Below are positions 7,539 to 15,272 of a stretch of 32,743 nucleotides of DNA, in pieces (position 1 is the stretch's first letter; each line of letters opens with the position of its first letter). The position numbers were made by a program, and so were the translations under genes. Source of the DNA: Opitutia bacterium (GTDB taxonomy: Bacteria > Verrucomicrobiota > Verrucomicrobiia > Opitutales > Opitutaceae); contig CANJLB010000032.1 in the NCBI GenBank assembly GCA_947475065.1, forward strand, positions 1 through 32,743. Reading direction: 5' to 3'. The notes under the pieces were generated by a model. It saw nothing but the letters and a program-made list of their open reading frames with translations. It had not been told where the DNA came from and ran no database searches.

Positions 7539-9269
7539 ATGAAAACAAACTCCCCACTAAAACTCGCGGTTCTCACCGGTTTGCTTGTCCTATCCGGCAC
7601 CAGCGCTTTCGCCCAGCGCGGTGCGACCAGCAATCCCGATCACGCTGAAATGCTGACCCGGCTTGGCATCACCCAGCCGCTGCGCCCCGGGCCTGCCGGC
7701 TCGGACGTCAACGCGGCCAACTATGCCAACTATGATGAGAGCAAGGCCACGGCGAAATCCCCGGTGCCCGACCTGCTGACGATGGGCGACGGAAAAACCA
7801 AGATCACCACCCCCGCGATGTGGGAGCAGCGCCGCAAGGAGCTGTTCGAGATTTTCGACCGCGAGTTCTACGGCCGCCTGCCTGAGGCCGCCAAGACGAT
7901 CAAGGTGACGTGGGAGGTCACGGGTACCACGCAGGGCATGAGCGGCAATATCCCGACCATCACGCGCCAGCTCGTCGGCCATGTGGACAACTCGAGTTAC
8001 CCGGCCATCACAGTTAATATTGGGGCCTCGGTTACGACCCCCGCTAATGCCGCCGGCAAGGTGCCTGTGATCATTGTGTTCGGTGGTGGTGGCGGTGCGC
8101 CGCGTGGCGCAGGAGCCGGGCCGGCAGGTGCGCGTGGGGCCGGCGCCCCGGCTCCGGCGAACCCGCTCAGCATTGAGAATCTGCGTACGGTGCTAAGCCT
8201 GACCGAGGCGCAAGCCGCGCAGATCGGGCCATTGCTCAAAGAAATTACCGACACGCAGCAAGCACTCGCGAGTGTCCAGGGCACCGCGACCACGCTCTCC
8301 GCGGGCCTTCGGGGAAAGCTGACCGCCATCCTCACCAGCGAAGCGCAGAAAACTCAGCTGGTCGCTCTCCTCGTTCCTGCGCGGGATAATAATCCCTCTT
8401 TCCCAAATGGGGCCACGACGTGGCAACAGGCCGCCATCTCGCTCGGCTGGGGTTACGGGAGCTTGAATCCCGGCAGCATTCAGGCCGATAGCGGCGGTAA
8501 CAATCTCCGGCTGGGCATCATTGGTCTCATCAACAAGGGCGAGGCCCGCAAGCCCGACGACTGGGGCGCACTGCGTGCCTGGGCTTGGGGTGCGGGCCGG
8601 CTGATTGACTTCTTCGAAACCGACGCACTGGTGGACGCCAAGCAGGTCGCCTTTGAGGGTGTTTCCCGCTACGGCAAGGCCACCATCGCCACGCTCGTCT
8701 ATGAGCCGCGCGCCTTCACGGGCTTTGTCGCTTCCTCCGGGGAAGGTGGCGCGAAAATTTGGCGTCACTTGGTTGGTGAGCAGGTCGAGAGCCTCGCTGG
8801 CACCAACGAGTATCACTGGATGGCCGGCAATTTTCTCAAATACGCCGGCCCGCTCACCGTGGATGACCTGCCGGCCGATGCGCACCAGTTTGTCGCGCTA
8901 GTCGCGCCGCGGCCCATCTTCCTGAGCGGAGGGGAATACATCGAGTTCAACGGAGCCCCCGGCCATCCCGGGTCCCGTTACAGCAACGAGTCGTGGCAGG
9001 ACACACCCGGCACGTTTATGGCCGCCGCCGGCGCCAGCCCCGTCTGGAAATTGCTCGGCAAAAAAGCGCTGAGCAACGACAAGCTCAACCTGCACTTTGA
9101 GGATGTGCCCAATCCGATGAAGGCACCGATGCCGGCGCCGCTCACGCCGTTGATTGATGGGGACATCGCCTTCCGCCAGCACGGCGGTGCTCACGAGGAT
9201 GGCCCGAATTGGTCCACGTTCATCGAGTTCGCCAGCCATTACTTCAAGTCGCCTGGCTTTAAAAAATGA
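7539..9269 (+). CDS. Secreted CE15-like glucuronoyl esterase with LTEAQ module inserted inside the catalytic domain
   Basis: A 576-residue protein with a signal peptide at 1-26 (ending AFA-Q) and no module directly after it. The catalytic domain starts near residue 34 and is clearly paralogous to the CE15-like protein at 4518: GVSRYGK with Ser376, SSGEGGAK with Glu402, and [12 protein letters not shown] with His548 or His552. The paralogue runs directly from a core strand (VPLFLSFGGG) to a GWGSGSIQPGSIQ segment. Here about 100 residues intervene (roughly 184-286): a Gly/Ala/Pro/Arg-rich linker, the LTEAQ module at 210-282 (LTEAQ 221-225, TSEAQ 266-270), and a short exit. The start at 7539 gives a standard signal peptide; the longer frame from 7302 overlaps the previous gene. 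A strong terminator follows at 9301. Confidence 0.85.
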   Translation: MKTNSPLKLAVLTGLLVLSGTSAFAQRGATSNPDHAEMLTRLGITQPLRPGPAGSDVNAANYANYDESKATAKSPVPDLLTMGDGKTKITTPAMWEQRRKELFEIFDREFYGRLPEAAKTIKVTWEVTGTTQGMSGNIPTITRQLVGHVDNSSYPAITVNIGASVTTPANAAGKVPVIIVFGGGGGAPRGAGAGPAGARGAGAPAPANPLSIENLRTVLSLTEAQAAQIGPLLKEITDTQQALASVQGTATTLSAGLRGKLTAILTSEAQKTQLVALLVPARDNNPSFPNGATTWQQAAISLGWGYGSLNPGSIQADSGGNNLRLGIIGLINKGEARKPDDWGALRAWAWGAGRLIDFFETDALVDAKQVAFEGVSRYGKATIATLVYEPRAFTGFVASSGEGGAKIWRHLVGEQVESLAGTNEYHWMAGNFLKYAGPLTVDDLPADAHQFVALVAPRPIFLSGGEYIEFNGAPGHPGSRYSNESWQDTPGTFMAAAGASPVWKLLGKKALSNDKLNLHFEDVPNPMKAPMPAPLTPLIDGDIAFRQHGGAHEDGPNWSTFIEFASHYFKSPGFKK

Positions 9270-9300
9270 GCGCCCGTCGCTCTCCGGTTCATCCTGTTTC

Positions 9301-9330
9301 AACGCCGCCCTGTTCGCAGGGCGGCGTTTT
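9301..9330 (+). terminator. Intrinsic terminator after the esterase cluster
   Basis: A perfect 12-bp stem (aacgccgccctg at 9301-9312, cagggcggcgtt at 9317-9328) has a TTCG tetraloop and ends in a short T run. It lies 31 bp after the second CE15-like gene and should separate the esterases from the dehydrogenase gene. Confidence 0.85.
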
Positions 9331-9408
9331 GCTTTGGCGGTGGCCCGCAGGTGGCAGCGTCGAAATTTGGCTCGGCATCCCGGGCCGGACTCATCCACCT
9401 TGCCGGGC

Positions 9409-10176
9409 ATGGACACCCCGCAAACTCCGTCAAAGATCGCTATTGTCACCGGTGCCGGCTCGGGCATCGGCCGCGCCACTGCCCAGGCATTGCTGGGTGC
9501 CGGCTGGTCGGTGGTGCTGGCCGGGCGCCGGCCTGACGCCCTTGAGGCCGCTGCCCGTGAATCGGGGGCGCCGGCCGCGCGGACCCTCGCCGTCGCGACC
9601 GATGTGACCGACCCGGCCTCCGTGCGCACGCTTTTCGCACGCACGCAGGAGGCGTTTGGCCGGCTCGACCTGCTGTTCAACAACGCCGGGGTGGGCATCC
9701 CCGGGGTGCCTTTTGAGGAGCTGCCGCTCGCGGGCTGGCGCGCGGTGGTGGACACCAACCTGACCGGGGTGTTTCTGTGCGCACAGGAGGCCTTTCGCCT
9801 GATGAAAAACCAGCGGCCGCAGGGCGGCCGCATCATCAACAACGGCTCGATCTCGGCTCATGTGCCGCGCCCGAACTCGGCCCCCTACACCGCCACGAAG
9901 CACGCGGTCACCGGCCTGACCAAGTCCATCGCGCTCGACGGTCGCGCCTACGACATCGCCTGCGGCCAGATTGACATCGGCAACGCCGACACCGCGATGG
10001 CCGGCGCGATGAAAAAGGGGGTTCAGCAGGCAGACGGCTCCCTCGCGATCGAACCAACGATGGAGGTGCGGCACGTGGCCGACGCCATTCTCTACATGGC
10101 CGGACTCCCGCTGCACGCCAACGTGCAAACGATCACCGTCATGGCGACCAAGATGCCGTATGTCGGGCGGGGGTGA
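9409..10176 (+). CDS. Short-chain dehydrogenase/reductase (SDR family)
   Basis: A 255-residue cytosolic oxidoreductase of the classical SDR family. It has the Rossmann cofactor motif TGAGSGIG at 14-21, NNAG at 91-94, and a catalytic triad of Ser147 or Ser149 (NNGSIS), Tyr160 and Lys164 (YTATK). The basic residues after the second strand (AGRR, 38-41) suggest NADP(H) preference, which is inference. There is no signal peptide. The start at 9409 places the cofactor motif at the usual distance, while the frame extends upstream to 9154 through the previous gene and terminator. It follows the esterase cluster but is separated by a strong terminator, so a role with the esterases is only suggested by proximity. 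The substrate cannot be told from the sequence. Confidence 0.88.
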   Translation: MDTPQTPSKIAIVTGAGSGIGRATAQALLGAGWSVVLAGRRPDALEAAARESGAPAARTLAVATDVTDPASVRTLFARTQEAFGRLDLLFNNAGVGIPGVPFEELPLAGWRAVVDTNLTGVFLCAQEAFRLMKNQRPQGGRIINNGSISAHVPRPNSAPYTATKHAVTGLTKSIALDGRAYDIACGQIDIGNADTAMAGAMKKGVQQADGSLAIEPTMEVRHVADAILYMAGLPLHANVQTITVMATKMPYVGRG

Positions 10177-10307
10177 GCCGGCTGCTGACGCCCTGATTTC
10201 TGCGGCCATCTGCTGGCTGCCGGGACCAAACAAAACGGAACGTTCGCCGCTGTCTGCGGTCGCCAGCAGGCGCGCAGACTCCTTTCATACGGCCGCGTCT
10301 CCTTCCT

Positions 10308-10937
10308 ATGTCCACCCACTCCTCGCACTTCCTGGAAAATGCTTCGCCCGGAGGCACTTCGTCCAACCTGATCTATACCCTGGTCGCATTGCTGGTCGGC
10401 CTGCCGGTGGCCTGGGCGCTGTTCATCCTCAGCCAGCCGAAAATCTACCAGGCCGCCGCCACTTTGAGAATCCCAAGCGGCAGCCCAACAGTCGTGCAGG
10501 CATCGGGGGGGATGGTAGCCGTACCTGCCCTCATCGGGCCGGAGGAGGTAGGCACCATCCTGGCTGCCATCCACGGCAGCACCGTGCTTGACCCTGTCGC
10601 CGCCCGTTTGAGTGGTGCAGACCTGGTGCAATTCATGGCGCCTTATTCCAAGGCTGGCACCCCCGTCATGGCTCCCGTTGATCTGCTCAGAAAAAATCTC
10701 AGCGTGTCAATGCGACGCGGCACGTTTGTCATTGAAGTGAAATATAACCATCCCGATCCGCAGATGGCGGCCAGAGTGGCCAACCTGATTGCCGAGGAGT
10801 ATCTCAAGTTTGCTGACCAGGCGGCGGCTTCCTCCGCGGGCACCTCCGCTCCGCCGGCTATCCGTCCCACGCTGCTCGATCGTGCGACACCCCCGTCGGA
10901 CGCTCCGGTGAACCCTGTTCGTTGGCTGCGACGGTGA
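10308..10937 (+). CDS. Wzz-like membrane protein (polysaccharide chain-length-determinant type)
   Basis: A 209-residue protein with one clear membrane segment at about 22-43 (LIYTLVALLVGLPVAWALFI). A stretch follows that resembles the Wzz/BY-kinase N-terminal domain: YQAAATLRIP after the membrane helix, then IEVKYNHPDPQMAARVANLI and EEYLKFAD, and a final LLDRATPPSDAPVNP. Wzz proteins normally end in a second membrane helix after such a proline-rich segment. Here the protein stops just after it, so it is either truncated or a one-helix variant. No glycosyltransferase, polymerase or kinase gene lies nearby, so its partner is unknown. The ATG at 10308 follows a pyrimidine-rich leader. Confidence 0.6.
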   Translation: MSTHSSHFLENASPGGTSSNLIYTLVALLVGLPVAWALFILSQPKIYQAAATLRIPSGSPTVVQASGGMVAVPALIGPEEVGTILAAIHGSTVLDPVAARLSGADLVQFMAPYSKAGTPVMAPVDLLRKNLSVSMRRGTFVIEVKYNHPDPQMAARVANLIAEEYLKFADQAAASSAGTSAPPAIRPTLLDRATPPSDAPVNPVRWLRR

Positions 10938-11043
10938 GCCTGCGACAGCCGGCGGCCAGAGGCAGAGCGGAGACAGCTATTTCTCGGGAGAGACCTTCGG
11001 GCTGATCAGGATGGGATGGGGCGGGTCGTATTTGTTACCCAAG

Positions 11044-11703
11044 TTAGAATCCGAAATTGAACACGCGCTCCAGCTCGGGTGCTTTCGCAAGGTCGCGCGG
11101 GGTGATCATCAGGCGGTCGAGCGGGAGGTCGTTGGGGCCGCATTGGTCGTATTTTTGGATGACCTCGCTGTAGGGCCGCCAGTCAAGGTCGCCCAGTTTC
11201 ACGAGCCGGCCGAGCGGTTGGCCGGTCACGACCTGCCAGCCTTTCCACACCAGTTCGGAGCAGTAGATGGCGTCGTCGCCCAGCTCGTAGCGGGTATCGT
11301 AGGGCAGGCCGAGCAGCCGTTCCATGCCGGTGCGCATGGCGGGGATGGATGCGCGGTGTTCCGGCCGGAGCCGGTAGGCCGCGAGGTGGTTGCCACGCCC
11401 GCGCAGAATCCATGGCAGCCGCGAGGTGTAATGCACATTGCCGATGGCCTCGAGCACCATCCAGCGCCCGTCGTGCCGCACCACCACGCCGCAGTGGGAA
11501 AACGGCGAATGCGTCGCCCCTTCGATGGTTTCGACGAGGTCGGAGCCGCCGGGCAGAGATTGAAAAACCACGTCGCCTTCCTGTGGCGCATAGGCGAGCC
11601 ACACCACCAACGGCCGAACAGCCCACGCCGTCGATACCGTCAGCAATGCCAGCAAAATGCCGAAGCGAATTTTCGCAAAACGCGTGATGGGGAACCAGCG
11701 CAT
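11044..11703 (-). CDS. YiiX/YebB-like permuted papain-fold cysteine hydrolase
   Basis: A 219-residue protein with an N-terminal hydrophobic segment at about 14-29 that should act as a signal anchor or signal peptide. It matches the YiiX-type NlpC/P60-related group: QEGDVVFQ at 41-48, catalytic His70 in SPFSHCGVVV, acidic Glu85 in VLEAIG, and catalytic Cys148 in DDAIYCSELVWKG. Such permuted papain-like enzymes are thought to cleave amide or lipid ester bonds at the cell envelope; the substrate is unknown. I chose 11703 because the membrane segment follows directly. The open frame runs on to 11859, but that extension is read through the dispersed repeat at 11751 and is not coding. It converges with the Wzz-like gene. 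Confidence 0.75.
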   Translation of the reverse strand: MRWFPITRFAKIRFGILLALLTVSTAWAVRPLVVWLAYAPQEGDVVFQSLPGGSDLVETIEGATHSPFSHCGVVVRHDGRWMVLEAIGNVHYTSRLPWILRGRGNHLAAYRLRPEHRASIPAMRTGMERLLGLPYDTRYELGDDAIYCSELVWKGWQVVTGQPLGRLVKLGDLDWRPYSEVIQKYDQCGPNDLPLDRLMITPRDLAKAPELERVFNFGF

Positions 11704-11750
11704 GCCGCAGTCAATTACACCGGGCCGTGTTTGGCAACTGCGCAGTCGGC

Positions 11751-11892
11751 GGGGGAGTGTATGGTTTGGTCTTTGGTAGGTTGCGCGCTCGCCGCGCAAC
11801 TCACCACAGCGAGCAAGCTCCGGTGACAGAGGGCAAACGTGGCGTGACGAGCACGCCACCTACCCCGGAAAATTCAAACTGTGCCACCACCG
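11751..11892. repeat. Dispersed MITE/BIME-like repeat, copy 1 (with an 18-bp insertion)
   Basis: This segment matches 19831-19954 almost base for base apart from 18 extra bases here, flanked by ctc direct repeats near 11801-11820. It contains two hairpins facing opposite ways: GGTAG followed by gttgcgcg/cgcgcaac, and gtggcgt/acgccac followed by CTACC. The outer ends form a degenerate inverted repeat (about 13 of 18 positions match copy 2's left end; right end caaactgtgccaccaccg). It lies between the divergent YiiX-like and double-hydrolase genes and happens to be open in frames on both strands, which lengthens neighbouring frames artificially. The rest of the gap (11893-12017) holds only a candidate promoter. 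Confidence 0.75.
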
Positions 11893-11972
11893 TCGGCGGG
11901 GGAAAGGGCATGATCTGCGTGGGGCGCGGTTTTCTTGTGGTGTCACGCTGGCACCCGGAGTCTCCGCCAAGG

Positions 11973-12001
11973 TTGGGCGTTGCAATTTTCCGGCCTATTC
12001 T
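11973..12001 (+). promoter_or_regulatory. Candidate sigma-70-type promoter for the double hydrolase gene
   Basis: TTGGGC at 11973-11978 and TATTCT at 11996-12001 are separated by 17 bases, the ideal spacing. The predicted transcript start is about 10 bp before the ATG at 12018, giving a very short leader. The boxes are imperfect and this is inference only. Confidence 0.3.
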
Positions 12002-12017
12002 CAGGCTCGTGGGCCTT

Positions 12018-14210
12018 ATGCTTTTTCGCCCCACCCTATGTTTGCGCGCCAGTCTCATCGTTTGGGCCGTCGCGCTGAATTGCGCCGCGGTGGCGTCGCT
12101 GTCGGCCGCCGCGCCGGCGGCTTTGCCCGCGCCGGTGCCGGTTCGTGCCGGAGCTGCGGGGAATCAGACCGCCATCTATCCTTTCCAGCCGCCCGCTGGC
12201 AAAGCCACCGGAGGCGCTTTGCTCATCGTTCCGTCGTCCGGCTCCGCCACCAATGCCAATGGCGAGGGGGTGCAGCTTGCCCGCTGGCTTAATGAGCACG
12301 GCGTCGCGGGCTATGTGCTGCGCGGCGGCACCGCCGCCGATGTGAACCGCGCCTTGCAGTTTCTTCGCATGCACGCGGCCGATTACAAAATTTCCCCGCA
12401 GCGCATCGGTCTTCTCGGCTTTGGCGACGGCGCGGCCCTCGCGGCCGAAGCCGCCTACAATCAACAGGTCGCCGCCAATCCTGACGCCTCCGACCCGGTG
12501 GAAAAGGTTGCCAGCCGGCCCGACTATGTGGCGCTCATCTGGGGGTCGGCCCCGGTGGCGGATGGGGTGACGGCGTCTTTGCCCCCGACCTTCCTCGTCG
12601 GATCCTCCAGCACCGCCGATGGGCAGGCCGGCATGTTTGACCTCTGGTCCCGGCTGCGCGGCGCAGGCGGCGGCGGACGCGGTGGTCGCGGCGGAGCGCC
12701 GGGCGCAGGTGGACGCGGCGGAGCCCGGGGAGGCGGCGGCGCAACCCCGGTGGACGCGCACTTCTTCGCCAAGGCCGATGCCAGTTCCGGACTCGGTGGA
12801 GACAACCCCTCGCTCAGCACATGGCCGGAGACATTTCTCACGTGGGCAAAATTCATGGGCTTTCTCACCGACGGGCCCCGCGTGCCGCTCAAGGGCCTGG
12901 TGACGATTGACGGCCGCACCATCCCGCATGGCTACCTGATTTTGACGCCGGTGGACTTCGTAGGTGCCGGCCCCATCGCCGCCCAGATCCTGAACTCCAC
13001 CGCCAACGTCCCCCTCGGCCAGTTCAATGTGTCCGCCAATCTCGGCGCAGTCCCGGGCCGCTACCGGGTGGACGTGCGCCAGAACATGACCCGCTGGCTG
13101 AGCAACTCCTTCACCAACGGCCTGACCAACGGCAACAGCGAGGCCGCGGTCACCTTTGGCCACTACCGCCCGCTCGCGCCAAGCATCGAGGATCTGAAGT
13201 CCTTTACCAAGGTGCACCCGTCGGACAAGGACGACTACATCATCGAGATCAAGCCCGACGCTGCGGCCAATCTCGACCTGAACATCGCCGTGTTCAGCCG
13301 CGACACGCCCCCGCCCGCGCCCCTCGGCGACACCGTCACCGCCAAGGGCGCGCCCTCGGGCGGCCTGCTGAACGGTGCGCAAAATCCCGGCCAGGCCGCC
13401 TACCTTGAGCAGCTCAGGAACACGCCGCCCGGCCCCGTGCTCGGCATTCCCGAGCCGTTGCTGCTCTGGCCCGAGGGCGCGCCTGGCGCGATCGCCGATG
13501 CCAACGGCGTCTTCACCGACGAGGACAAGCCTGCGATTTACGCCTTCCCCGCACCCGCCGGCAATAACACCGGCGCGGCCGTGCTCGTGCTCCCTGGCGG
13601 CGCATTCACCAACCGCGGCATGGACAACGAGGGCGTGCACATCGCCAAATTCCTCAACCGTAACGGCATCGCCGGCTTCGTCCTGCGCTACCGCATCGGC
13701 GGGAACTACCCGAGCCGTAACATTTCCACGATGGACGCCCACCGCGCCATGCAATACCTCCGCGCCCACGCCGCCGAGTTCAAGATCTCACCCGACCGCA
13801 TCGGCACCATCGGGTTCTCCGCCGGCTCAGAGCTGGAGGGGGACGCGTTTTTCAACAGCGTCCTCCCCGGCGACCCCGCTGCTGCGGATCCGCTCGACCG
13901 CCTTTCGACCAAGGGCAACTTCAACATCCTCATATACGGCGGCCGCAATCTTACGCCGGCGGTCGCCGCGACCGCGCCGCCCACCTTCCTGTTCAACACC
14001 CTGGAGGACGGTGGCCACCTGACGCCCGAGGTCAGTGTCTTCAACGGCCTGCGCACCGCCGGCGTGCCGGTCGAGGCGCACTGGTATCAGGTCGGCCCGC
14101 ATGGCACGGGCATGTCGCTGGGCGATCCGCAGCTCGGCCAGTGGCCCGGGCTGATGGTGAAGTGGCTCAAGACCGGCGGCTGGCTGGCGGCCAGGCCCGC
14201 CGCCAAGTGA
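12018..14210 (+). CDS. Secreted double alpha/beta hydrolase (polysaccharide-esterase-like), first domain catalytically dead
   Basis: A 730-residue protein with a signal peptide at 1-31. Two related alpha/beta hydrolase domains (about 50-285 and 480-722) flank a beta-rich segment at about 288-428 (LKGLVTIDGRTIPHGYLILTP, VPGRYRVDV) that resembles the transthyretin-like domain common in planctomycete and verrucomicrobial secreted proteins. The second domain is intact: Ser601 in GFSAG, Asp664 in LEDGGH, His695 in GPHG. In the first, GFSAG reads GFGDG, so the nucleophile position is Gly136, and the His position aligns with Ala255. A Gly/Arg-rich tract of about 27 residues (215-241) is inserted before the VDAHF strand. 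Relatives include acetyl-xylan- and feruloyl-esterase-like enzymes. The start at 12018 gives the signal peptide; the upstream frame crosses a dispersed repeat. Confidence 0.8.
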   Translation: MLFRPTLCLRASLIVWAVALNCAAVASLSAAAPAALPAPVPVRAGAAGNQTAIYPFQPPAGKATGGALLIVPSSGSATNANGEGVQLARWLNEHGVAGYVLRGGTAADVNRALQFLRMHAADYKISPQRIGLLGFGDGAALAAEAAYNQQVAANPDASDPVEKVASRPDYVALIWGSAPVADGVTASLPPTFLVGSSSTADGQAGMFDLWSRLRGAGGGGRGGRGGAPGAGGRGGARGGGGATPVDAHFFAKADASSGLGGDNPSLSTWPETFLTWAKFMGFLTDGPRVPLKGLVTIDGRTIPHGYLILTPVDFVGAGPIAAQILNSTANVPLGQFNVSANLGAVPGRYRVDVRQNMTRWLSNSFTNGLTNGNSEAAVTFGHYRPLAPSIEDLKSFTKVHPSDKDDYIIEIKPDAAANLDLNIAVFSRDTPPPAPLGDTVTAKGAPSGGLLNGAQNPGQAAYLEQLRNTPPGPVLGIPEPLLLWPEGAPGAIADANGVFTDEDKPAIYAFPAPAGNNTGAAVLVLPGGAFTNRGMDNEGVHIAKFLNRNGIAGFVLRYRIGGNYPSRNISTMDAHRAMQYLRAHAAEFKISPDRIGTIGFSAGSELEGDAFFNSVLPGDPAAADPLDRLSTKGNFNILIYGGRNLTPAVAATAPPTFLFNTLEDGGHLTPEVSVFNGLRTAGVPVEAHWYQVGPHGTGMSLGDPQLGQWPGLMVKWLKTGGWLAARPAAK

Positions 14211-14355
14211 GCCATCCCGACACGCTGCCAGCCCACCCCCGGCCGTGAAGCTTTAAAAATATCAAACCATGATGCCCCTTTGACGTGGCTTCGCGATCGC
14301 CTTGTCGAAAGTTCACATATGCCCCCTTCTTTCCTCCCTTAAATTAATTTATTAT

Positions 14356-15171
14356 ATGAAGCTTAAAAAAATTTCCAGGGCAATAATATTAATAGCTATA
14401 AGCGCTGGAGGATCAAGCTATTATCTGTTTTGTCGGAGCAAGACAAAGTCAGTTGCTAATAATGAAGATCAAATATTAATTGATGATTCACGGGTAAAAA
14501 ATACAAATGACGCAGACTTGGCTGAAGCAAAAAAACGAGCAGAATCGATAAGAACGACGGCCCTGCTGCTAGAGAGTTCTTTTGATCTCCGATACGGGAA
14601 AATTCTTTCCAAATTAAATATGGATCCCGGAAGTGACGTATATGAAAAAATAAAGCTAATTTTGATTGGACGGCAATTAAGTGTGGATGTGGTATTGGAA
14701 AGAGCAAAGGATGGACTTGTGAACTTACAATATGATGACAAAGGCAGCAAGACTCTAGTATCCATGACTATTCCGTCAGATTGGAAGGAACGTATTTTGT
14801 CTGCAAAATCCACATGGAATAGTCAATTAATAACCGCAGTCGGAGATCAGTTGGCTACAGACCTCATTTTCTATGTGGACAGTCTCGCGATTAGGAATTC
14901 GGCGGTGGAAAAAATACAAAAAGAATTATCCGCCACACCTAAAAATACATTAAATGAAGTTCAGGAAAATGCATTATTGGCCGACATGCTTAAAGCCAAC
15001 GCCGATAATTATGGCACTTGGCACAATTTTATTACAGATGATGTGTTGGCACACGCAAAAACTTACCTTAACCCTGTTCAATATAATGTATTGCAAATAT
15101 CGGCCATTGAGCGTTCGAATCGTGAGCAAGCAATTCAGTCCGCAATAAATCAATATAAATCAACTCATTGA
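14356..15171 (+). CDS. AT-rich orphan protein with N-terminal membrane anchor
   Basis: A 271-residue protein I do not recognise. It has a basic N-terminus and one hydrophobic segment at about 8-25 (RAIILIAISAGGSSYYLF), then a long, mostly helical, charged soluble region. The last 45 residues include a segment (YLNPVQYNVLQISAIERS) that looks like the LTxxQ-type helices of Spy/CpxP-like proteins, but this is weak. The gene is strikingly AT-rich with A/T-ending codons, unlike every neighbour, and the AT-rich stretch begins in its leader near 14250. This points to recent acquisition or a different mutational history. The start at 14356 directly precedes the anchor; a start at 14302 would add 18 codons. 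It converges with the kinase gene, and the 101-bp gap between them has no clear terminator. Confidence 0.7.
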   Translation: MKLKKISRAIILIAISAGGSSYYLFCRSKTKSVANNEDQILIDDSRVKNTNDADLAEAKKRAESIRTTALLLESSFDLRYGKILSKLNMDPGSDVYEKIKLILIGRQLSVDVVLERAKDGLVNLQYDDKGSKTLVSMTIPSDWKERILSAKSTWNSQLITAVGDQLATDLIFYVDSLAIRNSAVEKIQKELSATPKNTLNEVQENALLADMLKANADNYGTWHNFITDDVLAHAKTYLNPVQYNVLQISAIERSNREQAIQSAINQYKSTH

Positions 15172-15272
15172 AGGGTAGATAACATTCGAAATGGGGCTGT
15201 TGCCCACCGGGTGTCTCGTAGTTACGGCAAGGGCAAGCGTCCGGCGGAGCACCCCCTGACGGAGGGATTTGC

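Noticed and set aside
1636-9378. Shared 13-mer cgaaatttggctc upstream of the first SGNH gene and of the SDR gene, considered as an operator
   Set aside because: A pair of identical 13-mers is expected several times by chance in a window this long. It is not palindromic and is missing from the other genes of the cluster.
10980-11046. Possible frameshifted C-terminal extension of the YiiX-like protein in the neighbouring leftward frame
   Set aside because: A frame continues past the stop for about 23 codons (NKYDPPHPILISPKVSPEK), but the YiiX-like protein already ends at a normal point after its conserved core, and I know of no homologue with this tail.
15172-15272. Bidirectional terminator between the convergent orphan gene and kinase gene
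   Set aside because: Only a weak gggc/gccc stem is present near 15195 with no T tract on either strand.
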